From contig JAFTAH010000124.1 of NCBI GenBank assembly GCA_017458625.1, positions 1 through 36,899 on the forward strand: a stretch of 36,899 nt of DNA, in the 5' to 3' direction. Shown here in pieces: positions 24,553 to 32,788 of the stretch. The position numbers and the translations under genes are program-made. Positions within the stretch are counted from its first letter, which is position 1; every line of letters begins with the position of its first letter. The notes beneath the pieces were generated by a model, which worked only from the letters and a program-made list of their open reading frames with translations, did no database searches and had not been told where the DNA came from. Source of the stretch: Kiritimatiellia bacterium. GTDB lineage: Bacteria; Verrucomicrobiota; Kiritimatiellia; CAIQIC01; Lenti-01.

Positions 24553-27500
24553 CTATTCGGTCAGCGAGACCTTGACGCGGTAGAACAGCGCGTTGGCCGA
24601 GGCATCCGCCGCCGAGAGGGTATGGGTGAAGGTATGCGTGCCGTCCTCCGTGGCCACGTAGGTGTCGATGATGATCCAGGAGTTGGTGGTTATCTCGGCC
24701 AGAGGCGTGCTGGAATACATGGCGGTGTAGGTCCGTCCCGCCTTCACGGCGATGTTGAGCTCAGTCTGTCCGTTGTCGCCGGCGCTGGGCTCGACGGTGC
24801 TGGTGTCGATGGCGAACTGGGACGCCGGATCCGTCGGATCAAGGTCGGCCACGTAGCTCTGCCACACCGTGTAGCCGTTGGCACCGGGCTCGTTCACCTG
24901 CGTCTCCCATTGCTCGTACGTCATTTCCGGATAGAACGCTTCCATCCAGGCCACCGGCACGTCCATGCCGCTTTCCGAAGGCACGACCGTCGGCGCCACG
25001 GTCTGCTCGACGAAGGTCGCCGACAGCGTTCCGTCCGCCGTCACGTTCGACCACGTGTAGGTGTAGCTCGTGTCGGTGTTCTCGAACGTCCGCACCGGCG
25101 TCAAGTCCACCAGCACCGACTCGATGCGGTAGCCCGGGTCGGCGGTCACCACGATCTCCAGCCCTTCGCCGCTTTGCACGGAAATCGCCCCGTTCGGCGA
25201 CACGCTGCCGTTGCTGCCGGACGTAACCGTAATTGTCCACACCTGCTGCGTGAAGGCCACCTCCAGCGTTCCGTCGGCGGTCACGTTCTCCCACGTGTAG
25301 GGATAGCTCGTGTCGCCGTTGCCGAACTCCGCCACCGGCACGCCGTCCGCCAAGACCGACTCGATCCGATAGCCCGGGTCGGCGGTGATGGTGAATTCCT
25401 GGTTTTCGCCGTCCTCGACGGTCACCGTTCCGCTCGGCGAGACGCTGCCGTTCGCGCCGACGGTCACCGTGATGTCGTGGGTCGCGGGCGGTACGTACTT
25501 CTCCAGCTTCAGGAACTGGACCATCGCGCCGTCGTCGTAGAACGAGCTGCCGTCCTGGTCGGCGGTGAAGTTCACCCACACACCTTCGCTGGTGAGCTGC
25601 TCGGTCGTGTTCGTCCAGAGAATCTGCTCCGCGTTGCCGGAGGCTAGGTTGCGGGCGGTGTAGGATTCGCCAGCTTCCAGGCCCAGCATCGCCGCCGCAC
25701 CGGCGGGTATCGAGAAGGTCTGAGCCGTCGCGTAGTGCGGCGGGTCATTGACGAAGAGCACGAACGCCAGCACGGCGTCCTTGCCATTCGCCAGCGCGCC
25801 GTATTCCTCGGCCTTGGCCATCGCCCAGATGTCAGTGCTGCGGTAGCCTTCCGTCTTGTCGAGCATCCACTGCACGTCCGACTGCAGGGCCGGCGACGAC
25901 GCGCGCGCCCAGTTGACGTGCCCGTAGAGTTGCGCCATGCCGTGCGAGGCATCCGCTCCCATCGGCGGGGCGTCCCAGATGGTGAGCTTGTTCCAGGTCT
26001 TGAAGTCCGCGACCCACTTGCCGAAGTTCAGCTCGAACTTGGCGAAGCCGGTCCAGGGGGCGTTCGTCTCGACGATGGAACCTTCCTTGTGGTCGCCCGT
26101 GACGCCGGTCAGCGGCACGGTGCCCTGTTCCTGGCCGTACATTGTCATGGGCAGGCCCTTGACGGTGGCGAGCATGGCGTAGCGGCTGGCCGTCTTCCAC
26201 GGGTCGCTGTAGGGCATCACTTCGTCGTGGCTGGTGAGGTTCAGCAGGACCGCGCCGCCGTTGTAGGCCGCCTTCTTGTCGTCGGTGACGGCGAGCAGTT
26301 CGCTGGGGTTGCCGGCGTTGCGCGCGGCGAACACGAACGACTCGTTCAGGATGTCGAAGTGGCGGTTGGAGCGGTAGCTCACCTTGCCGCCGTCGAGCGA
26401 TTCGGCCATGAACATGAAGTTCCATTTCTTGGCGCGCGCGCGGTTGATGCAGTACTCCCAGAACTGCGGCGGCAGGCCCTGGCCGAAGTCGCACCGCAGG
26501 CCGTCGATGCCGTAGTCGTCGAGGGCGACGCCGTTGGCGTCCACCTCGCCCATGTGTTCGTTGCCGAAGTCGTGTCCGGTCTTCTCCAGCCAGTACGGGA
26601 CGTAGGAGCCCATGTACTCCCAGAGCTTCACGGTGGTGTTCGTGTCCATCTCGTCATAACGGTAGATGTCGTTCTCGTTGAGGTAGTCGCCGTTGTTGTC
26701 GGGATTGTGCCGCACCAGCGCCGAATAGGAGCCGTAGAACAGTTCCGCGGTGTCTTCCCACTTGCCGAAGTCGCCGCGGTCGGGGCCGCACGCGATGTCG
26801 TGGTTGCCCCAGCCCGGCCCGTTGTACCACGTCGCGGGCGCGCCGTAGTCGGAGCAATTGGCGTACCACCCCGGCATGACGCTCGCAATGGGCGTATTGG
26901 CGCCCTGCCCGGCCGGGACGATGCCCATCGTCTCGCCCATGACGCCGAACACCGCGTCCCAGCTGGTGTGGTTGAACACGCCGTCGAGCATGATGTTGAT
27001 GGTTCCGACGTAGCTCGTGCTCATGCTCGGGCTCTTGCCCGCGTCGCAGGCCGCCACGAAGTTCGTAAACTCCATCAGCGCCTGCGCCGTCGTCCGCTCG
27101 CCGTTCACTTCCTTCCCGTACCACTTGCTGACCGAGAAGTAGTCCTTGGCCGCGTACGGGCTGCCCGGCTCGCCGCCCACCATCAGCCCTTGCTCGCTGG
27201 AGGTGTGGATCGGCTGGAACCACAGGCAGTTCGCCTGGATTTTGTTCAGGTACGGGATGCCGAACTCGGCGAAGCTGTCCTCGCCCTCGATGAGATCCGC
27301 GAACGTACTGTGCCCGGCCTCGGTCGGCGACGACGCCTTGGCCGTCATGCCGTTGATTTCGTAGACGCGCTGCTGCAGCACCTTCTTCGGCGAAATCACG
27401 ATGGCGTGGTCGCGGATGCCGTTGTCGCTGTAGTAATGCCAGGAATCGCCCGCCGTCTCCTTGTAGCGGGCCGTCAGGCGGTAGGCTCCCGTCTTGCCGA

Positions 27501-29916
27501 CCGTCAGCGTCTTCTTGTAGGGCCCCGTCGGTGACTCCCGCTCCATCGGGATGGCCGCAAAATAGGAGCCCACGGTGTTGCTGGTGATCAAGTCGCCGCT
27601 CGGCGGGAAGATGGAGTCCGCTATGTGGTTGTCGTCGATGTCGGCATTCCAGTAGTCGCGGCGGCCGACGTTCGAGAAGATTTCCACCGCGTAGGGGCTG
27701 CCGGCCTGCGGGGAGTACACCACTTCCAGCGTCACCGTCTCGCCCGCGGCCTCGTCGATGAAGAACTTGCTCGTCGTGTAGTCCGCGTTGAGTCCGTTGA
27801 CCGTCAGCGCGCCGCTGCCCGGCTGGAACATCGTGTAGTAGAACTGGTTCGTCGCGCTGCCCGTCCGGTAGTCGGCCCAGCGCCACGTGTCGTTGCCCTG
27901 GCTGTTCTTCGCGACGATTTCATATTCCAGATATTGCTCCGAATCCATGAAGTTGTCATCCGTCAGCGTGCACGACCACCACACCGCGTTGCCGTGTTCG
28001 CTGCTGTCCTCTTCTTCGTGGTCGCGCACGAAGATCGCCGTCGAGTAGGAGCTCAACGCGCGCACCATCCGCTTCTTGGCGGTGCGCCCGGTCCGGACCG
28101 CCTCCTTCGGCACGCCGTTGGTCCCGACGGGCTTGAAGTTGTAGCGCAGCTGCACCGTGTCGGCCCAGTCGGTTCCGTCCTTCGTGTAGCCGATCTTGAC
28201 CCAGAACTGCACCGCGTTCGTCCCGGCCACAACCGCGTTGCCCGCGTGCCACATGTAGCCCGGCTCCCGGCCCGCCGTGTCGCCGATCGGGCAGGTGAAC
28301 AGGTGCTGCTGGGCCTCGGCGGCCGTCGCGAAGGTCTGGCTCCGCGCGCCCGAGTCCGTTCCCAGGTACGTCGTGTCGTGGTCGTTGTAGGTCACCTCAA
28401 CGTAGTATTCCATGTCCCCGGCGCTCGCGTAGGTTCCGTCGGGGAGGATGGCCTTCCAGTACTTGTTGTTCTCGCTGTCGATTTCGTGTTCCAAGGCGAC
28501 CGAACTCCACTCCGACGCCCCGCTCGCCCGGTGGTAGAGAGTCCCGCCCGTCATGTCGCCCGGATTCCCCCCGTCGCCGTAAGCCTGGTTGCCCACGAAG
28601 AAGCAGATTGCCTCGCCCGCGCTCGGATAGCACGGATTGCGCATCGTCGCCGTCGGCCACGGCTCGTACTGCCCCGGCACGTGCCAGCAGTTGCCGAGGT
28701 TGTACACCCGGGCCGTCGCCGTGTACGAGAACGGACTCGCCTGGGCGTCTGCCTCGTTCATCGCCTTCGCGCACCCCGTCCCGTTGTTTGTCGTGTACAC
28801 GTAGGTCGTTCCCAGCACCGTCGAATTTGCGAACAGCGCTTCGAAATAATACTGCACCGTCTGCCCCTCGTTCACCGCCGGAATCGAGTTCGTCCAAAAG
28901 GCGTTATTGCTGCCGGAGCCCCCGGCACCCGACTCCCAGCCCAGCGCCAGCGTCGTCCACGCCCCGCTCGTGCCCACGCGGTATTTGACGTTCGCCGACG
29001 TCATCCAGCCGTCCTGGTAGTCCGACTGGTTCCCCAGATACAGCTTGACCTCGTTCCCCTCTCCCGGATTCACCGGATCGCGCATCGTCTTCCCGTTCAC
29101 CTCCGCGCTCGCCGGGTAGTGCCAGACGTTCCCCGCCACGTATTCGATGTCCTCGGACACCGTCGTGTAGCTGCCTTCCTTGAGGGAGAGCATGCAGAAG
29201 TAGATTCGTTCGAGGTTGCTCGGGCTGGAATAGATGGTGTCCATCGTGAGGTAGTTCGCTGGCATCGTCGTGCTGAAGACCTTGTACTGGACGGTCGTGC
29301 CCGCCGTCTGGCCGGGAATCTTTCCCCTGCGCTGCAGACCGGTGCCGGACATTTCGACCAGCTGCGCCGTGTTCCAGTTCCCATTGGTCGTGTAGAGGAT
29401 GTAGTGCGTTTCCTCCTGGCTGATCTGCACCGCCGTGCCCGCCGAGCAGCTCGCCGTCAGCGTCACTTCCCCTTCGTAGGCGGTCGCGCTGTCGTTCTCC
29501 ACGTTCAGGATGGTAGACGGCGGGTATTGCGTCTTCATGACCAGGTATGTGCGGTCGCCCCAGTCATAGTCGCCCGCCAGGTGGAACGTGTAGTAGGCGC
29601 CGTCCGTGACGTCCATGGGCACGTTGCCGGACTGGGCCCAGTTGACGTTCCCGGTGGTCTGGTTGACGATGGCGGCCGTCGCCGCGGTTCCGCCCCATTG
29701 GGTGGGGCCCCAGTTGCCGTCGAGGTCGAACTTGAGCCCCGCGTCCTGTCCCACATGGGCTTGAAGGGTTCCCGAATAGTAAGTGCCACCCTCCGGCCGC
29801 GTCAGCGGACAGTCGTTCGCCCAGTTGTTGAAATATCCGCGTGCGTAGTCGCCGAACGCCACCCCGGCACTCAACGTCAACGCCACGACACCGACCACCA
29901 GCTGTCTCATGCTCAT
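24553..29916 (-). CDS. Very large secreted modular GH13 alpha-amylase-like enzyme
   Basis: This roughly 1787-residue protein starts with a signal peptide (SMRQLVVGVVALTLSAGVAFG). Residues about 25-840 are successive beta-sandwich modules with recurring GNxWHxPxx...YLGN...VxYYFE patterns, possibly glucan-binding. The GH13 barrel runs from about 845 to 1330. Its conserved regions are IMLDGVFNHTS (about 979), GIDGLRCDFG with the nucleophile (about 1140), FMAESLDGG with the acid/base (about 1171) and LTSHDEVMPY (about 1231). Two InlB-like repeats follow (about 1480-1635, each GxNGSVSPxG...DPGYRIESVL). The C-terminal domain has VWQSYVADLDPTDPASQF. It would act outside the cell or on its surface on starch-like glucans. 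GGAGG precedes ATG 29916. Confidence 0.85.
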   Translation of the reverse strand: MSMRQLVVGVVALTLSAGVAFGDYARGYFNNWANDCPLTRPEGGTYYSGTLQAHVGQDAGLKFDLDGNWGPTQWGGTAATAAIVNQTTGNVNWAQSGNVPMDVTDGAYYTFHLAGDYDWGDRTYLVMKTQYPPSTILNVENDSATAYEGEVTLTASCSAGTAVQISQEETHYILYTTNGNWNTAQLVEMSGTGLQRRGKIPGQTAGTTVQYKVFSTTMPANYLTMDTIYSSPSNLERIYFCMLSLKEGSYTTVSEDIEYVAGNVWHYPASAEVNGKTMRDPVNPGEGNEVKLYLGNQSDYQDGWMTSANVKYRVGTSGAWTTLALGWESGAGGSGSNNAFWTNSIPAVNEGQTVQYYFEALFANSTVLGTTYVYTTNNGTGCAKAMNEADAQASPFSYTATARVYNLGNCWHVPGQYEPWPTATMRNPCYPSAGEAICFFVGNQAYGDGGNPGDMTGGTLYHRASGASEWSSVALEHEIDSENNKYWKAILPDGTYASAGDMEYYVEVTYNDHDTTYLGTDSGARSQTFATAAEAQQHLFTCPIGDTAGREPGYMWHAGNAVVAGTNAVQFWVKIGYTKDGTDWADTVQLRYNFKPVGTNGVPKEAVRTGRTAKKRMVRALSSYSTAIFVRDHEEEDSSEHGNAVWWSCTLTDDNFMDSEQYLEYEIVAKNSQGNDTWRWADYRTGSATNQFYYTMFQPGSGALTVNGLNADYTTSKFFIDEAAGETVTLEVVYSPQAGSPYAVEIFSNVGRRDYWNADIDDNHIADSIFPPSGDLITSNTVGSYFAAIPMERESPTGPYKKTLTVGKTGAYRLTARYKETAGDSWHYYSDNGIRDHAIVISPKKVLQQRVYEINGMTAKASSPTEAGHSTFADLIEGEDSFAEFGIPYLNKIQANCLWFQPIHTSSEQGLMVGGEPGSPYAAKDYFSVSKWYGKEVNGERTTAQALMEFTNFVAACDAGKSPSMSTSYVGTINIMLDGVFNHTSWDAVFGVMGETMGIVPAGQGANTPIASVMPGWYANCSDYGAPATWYNGPGWGNHDIACGPDRGDFGKWEDTAELFYGSYSALVRHNPDNNGDYLNENDIYRYDEMDTNTTVKLWEYMGSYVPYWLEKTGHDFGNEHMGEVDANGVALDDYGIDGLRCDFGQGLPPQFWEYCINRARAKKWNFMFMAESLDGGKVSYRSNRHFDILNESFVFAARNAGNPSELLAVTDDKKAAYNGGAVLLNLTSHDEVMPYSDPWKTASRYAMLATVKGLPMTMYGQEQGTVPLTGVTGDHKEGSIVETNAPWTGFAKFELNFGKWVADFKTWNKLTIWDAPPMGADASHGMAQLYGHVNWARASSPALQSDVQWMLDKTEGYRSTDIWAMAKAEEYGALANGKDAVLAFVLFVNDPPHYATAQTFSIPAGAAAMLGLEAGESYTARNLASGNAEQILWTNTTEQLTSEGVWVNFTADQDGSSFYDDGAMVQFLKLEKYVPPATHDITVTVGANGSVSPSGTVTVEDGENQEFTITADPGYRIESVLADGVPVAEFGNGDTSYPYTWENVTADGTLEVAFTQQVWTITVTSGSNGSVSPNGAISVQSGEGLEIVVTADPGYRIESVLVDLTPVRTFENTDTSYTYTWSNVTADGTLSATFVEQTVAPTVVPSESGMDVPVAWMEAFYPEMTYEQWETQVNEPGANGYTVWQSYVADLDPTDPASQFAIDTSTVEPSAGDNGQTELNIAVKAGRTYTAMYSSTPLAEITTNSWIIIDTYVATEDGTHTFTHTLSAADASANALFYRVKVSLTE

Positions 29917-30129
29917 CACGACCTCCGAGATTGCATCCGCGCCGCGAGTCCGCACCAGACCCGTCCCACGCGTCAACTCCTTCATCCTACACCCCTCTCC
30001 CCCCCCCCTTCAATCCTTCTTTTTAGCGCGCCTCGAACGCTCGAACGCGGGTGTGAGCAAAAAGTGTAAGGGTTTCAATGGAGGACGGGCAGAAAATGGC
30101 CTCGTTTGTTGAAAACAGTCGAAAATCGC

Positions 30130-30151
30130 ATGTCTATATAAATATAGACAT
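30130..30151. promoter_or_regulatory. Perfect AT-rich palindrome inside the element
   Basis: ATGTCTATAT and its exact complement flank a central AA. The site is far more AT-rich than its surroundings and looks like a dimeric protein binding site or the core of a bidirectional promoter. No regulator is encoded nearby. Confidence 0.5.
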
Positions 30152-30181
30152 ACCATTTGGCCTTTCGCGGTCGAGGGAGAC

Positions 30182-30292
30182 GCCTGGGGGCGCGGGCGTC
30201 CCGCCCGCGAAAATCCAAAGGATGGCGGGAGAACGGTTTACCAAGGGGGCTTCCCAGGGAACATCGCGGGCGGGCCGCCCACGCCCCCAGGG
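30182..30292. repeat. Nested inverted repeat with GC-rich 29-bp arms
   Basis: The arms 30182-30210 and 30264-30292 are complementary at about 26 of 29 positions. Each arm is itself near-palindromic (CGCGGGCG-TCC-CGCCCGCG on the left). It looks like a separate palindromic repeat family that sits inside the larger element at 30049-30327. Confidence 0.75.
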
Positions 30293-30371
30293 CAATCGCC
30301 CGTACCTCACACTTTTTGCTCACACCCCTCGAACGCGCCCGGGGTGGACAATCCGGCCGCATCGGGGTAGG

Positions 30372-32543
30372 ATGTCGGCCGCCATGTCCTCGCCGCCCGA
30401 CGTTCCCTTCGACCTCGTTTCCGACTTCGCCCTCACCGGCGACCAGCCCCAGGCCGTCGATGCGCTCTGCGGCGCGTTCGCCGCCGGCCGCCGCTACCAG
30501 GTCCTCGAAGGCGTCACCGGCTCCGGCAAGACCTTCACGATGGCCAACGTCATCGCCCGCATGGGCCTGCCCACCCTCGTCGTCAGCCACAACAAGACCC
30601 TCGCCGCCCAGCTTTACGGCGAGCTCCGCGACTTCTTCCCGCACAACGCCGTCGAGTACTTCGTCAGCTACTACGACTACTACCAGCCCGAGGCCTACAT
30701 CCCCCAAACCGACACCTACATCGAGAAGGACGCCTCCACCAACGACGAGATCGAACGCCTCCGCCTCGCCGCCACCGATGCCCTCGTCAGCCGCCGCGAC
30801 GTCATCATCGTCGCCTCCGTCAGCTGCATCTACGGCCTCGGCAGCCCCGACGACTACCGCTCCATGCTCATCGAGCTCCGCGTCGGCGCCCCCCTCGACC
30901 GCCAGACCCTCCTCGAGCGCCTGGTCGCCGTCCAGTACGAGCGCAACGACTTCTCGATGGCCCCCGGCACCTTCCGCGTGCGCGGCGACACGGTCGACAT
31001 CTTCCCCTCCTACCGCACCGACGGCCTCCGCCTCTCCTTCTTCGGCGACGAGCTCGAAAGCCTCCGCCGCCTCGATCCCCTCACCGGCCGCGCCACCGAG
31101 TCGCTCGACGTGGCCATCCTCTCCCCGGCCAAGCACTTCGTCATGCCGGCCGACAAGCTCAAGCCCGCCATCGCCCGCATCCTCGCCGAGATGGAGGGGC
31201 GCGTCGCCGCCCTCGAGGCCCAGGGCAAGCTCCTCGAGGCCCAGCGCCTCCGCATGCGCACCGCCTACGACATGGACATGCTCGGCGAGGTCGGCTACTG
31301 CTCCGGCATCGAAAACTACTCCCGCCCCCTCTCCGGCCGCGACCCAGGCAGCCGCCCCATGACCCTCATGGACTTCTTCCCCGACCGCTTCCTGACCATC
31401 ATCGACGAAAGCCACGTGACGCTCCCCCAGCTCCGCGCCATGTACAACGGCGACCAGGCCCGCAAGCGCGTCCTCGTCGAGCACGGCTTCCGCCTGCCGA
31501 GCGCCCTCGACAACCGTCCTATGACCTACGACGAGTTCATGGCGCGCGCGGGCCAGATCCTCTTCACCTCCGCCACGCCCGGCCCCGCCGAGCTCTCCAT
31601 GGGCGGCCCCCCCGTCCGCCAGGTCATCCGCCCCACTGGCATCCTCGACCCGACCGTCGAGGTGCGCCCGCTGGCGGGCCAGGTCGAGAACCTCATCGAG
31701 GAGGTCCGCGCCTGCGTGGAGCGCCACGAGCGCGTCCTGGTGACCACCCTCACCAAGAAGACCGCCGAGGACCTCGCGGCCTACCTCGTCGAGGTCGGCG
31801 TCCGCGCCAAGTACCTCCACTCCGACATCACCGCCCTCGACCGCGTCGAGATCCTCCGCGGCCTGCGCAAGGCGGACTTCGACTGCCTCATCGGCATCAA
31901 CCTCCTCCGCGAGGGCCTGGACCTGCCCGAAGTCTCCCTGGTTGCGGTCCTCGACGCCGACAAGGAGGGCTTCCTCCGCTCCGAGACCGCCCTCGTCCAG
32001 ACCGCCGGACGCGCCGCCCGCCACACCGCCGGACGCGTCATCCTCTACGCCGACGTCGTCACCGACTCCATGGCCGCCATGATGGCCCGCACCGCCGAGC
32101 GCCGCGCCATCCAGCAGGCCTACAACGACGAGCACCACGTCGTCCCCCACGCCATCCGCAAGGCCATCCGCGAAGACGACCCCCTCGCCGCCGCCGCCCG
32201 CAAGGCCGACGCCCCCGGCGATCCCGCCTGGTCCCCCCTCGTCGCCGAGCCGGGCGCCGACTACGACGTCGCCGCCGCCATCGACCAGATGCAGCAGGAA
32301 ATGGCCGAGGCCGCCGCCGCCCTAGAGTTCGAGCGCGCCGCCATGCTCCGCGACCAGATCCGCGAACTCCGCGGCGAGGCCGCCGCCGCCCCCGACGCCT
32401 CCCCCGGCCCGCCCGTCGCCCGCGCCGACGCCGTCACCGCCGCCCGCTCCGTCCGCCGCCCCCGGCGCGCCCTCAAGGGCTCCAAGGTCACCTTCGACAA
32501 GAAGTTCTTCGCCGCCAAAAAACCCCGCAAACCCCGCAAGTAA
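30372..32543 (+). CDS. uvrB: Excinuclease ABC subunit B
   Basis: This 723-residue protein is full-length UvrB. It has Walker A GVTGSGKTFT (about 45-54) and the beta-hairpin region YYDYYQPEAYIPQTDTYIEKD (about 98-118, shown in part). The helicase motifs are TIIDESH (about 343), FTSATPG (about 398), LREGLDLPEVSLVAVLDADK and QTAGRAAR. A C-terminal UVR domain (about 630-667) binds UvrC. A basic alanine-rich tail ending KKFFAAKKPRKPRK extends beyond the usual end. It loads on damaged DNA from UvrA and recruits UvrC. The ATG at 30372 has GGGG five bases upstream; 30384 is an alternative. Any promoter must overlap the transposon-like element 45 bp away. Confidence 0.95.
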   Translation: MSAAMSSPPDVPFDLVSDFALTGDQPQAVDALCGAFAAGRRYQVLEGVTGSGKTFTMANVIARMGLPTLVVSHNKTLAAQLYGELRDFFPHNAVEYFVSYYDYYQPEAYIPQTDTYIEKDASTNDEIERLRLAATDALVSRRDVIIVASVSCIYGLGSPDDYRSMLIELRVGAPLDRQTLLERLVAVQYERNDFSMAPGTFRVRGDTVDIFPSYRTDGLRLSFFGDELESLRRLDPLTGRATESLDVAILSPAKHFVMPADKLKPAIARILAEMEGRVAALEAQGKLLEAQRLRMRTAYDMDMLGEVGYCSGIENYSRPLSGRDPGSRPMTLMDFFPDRFLTIIDESHVTLPQLRAMYNGDQARKRVLVEHGFRLPSALDNRPMTYDEFMARAGQILFTSATPGPAELSMGGPPVRQVIRPTGILDPTVEVRPLAGQVENLIEEVRACVERHERVLVTTLTKKTAEDLAAYLVEVGVRAKYLHSDITALDRVEILRGLRKADFDCLIGINLLREGLDLPEVSLVAVLDADKEGFLRSETALVQTAGRAARHTAGRVILYADVVTDSMAAMMARTAERRAIQQAYNDEHHVVPHAIRKAIREDDPLAAAARKADAPGDPAWSPLVAEPGADYDVAAAIDQMQQEMAEAAAALEFERAAMLRDQIRELRGEAAAAPDASPGPPVARADAVTAARSVRRPRRALKGSKVTFDKKFFAAKKPRKPRK

Positions 32544-32553
32544 TCACCCCCTC

Positions 32554-32575
32554 GCGGGGTCGGGGACGCCGTCCC
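32554..32575. repeat. Short GC-rich repeat left of the restriction-modification genes
   Basis: GCGGGGTCGGGGACGCCGTC here matches GCGGGGTCGGGGGCTGTCCC at 35468-35487, on the other side of the restriction-modification pair and in the same orientation. GGGAC/GTCCC parts can form a small hairpin. It may be only an intergenic repeat, but the bracketing is notable. Confidence 0.45.
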
Positions 32576-32788
32576 ACCCGATTCGAGACCGGCTCTCGTT
32601 TTGTGGGCATACTGTTCCGCAAATTCGCCCCGGCGTTTCGGGCTTGACCCTGCCCCGCCGCCTGCGGACAATTCTTCCCGTTGCCCGTCATGCGCTTCCC
32701 CTCCGCCCCCAAAATACCGCCACTCTCGGAAACAAGCGAAATTCCCAATGTTTTCCACTATCCTAATAGCCTGTCCCCTGGTGCCACC

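Larger units (their letters stand above)
30049..30327. mobile_element. Non-autonomous transposon-like element with 9-bp target duplication
   Basis: Terminal inverted repeats of 23 bp begin GGGTGTGAGCAAAAAGTGT (30049-30071) and end as the complement (30305-30327), with one mismatch. CTCGAACGC occurs directly outside both ends (30040-30048 and 30328-30336), a perfect 9-bp target duplication. The 279-bp body has no credible gene but contains a nested 29-bp inverted repeat and an AT-rich palindrome. It fills the space between the divergent amylase and uvrB genes. Confidence 0.8.

Noticed and set aside
30078..30371. N-terminal extension of UvrB through the mobile element
   Set aside because: The frame is open, but it crosses the transposon-like element and has no UvrB-like residues. 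The conserved UvrB sequence starts after 30384.
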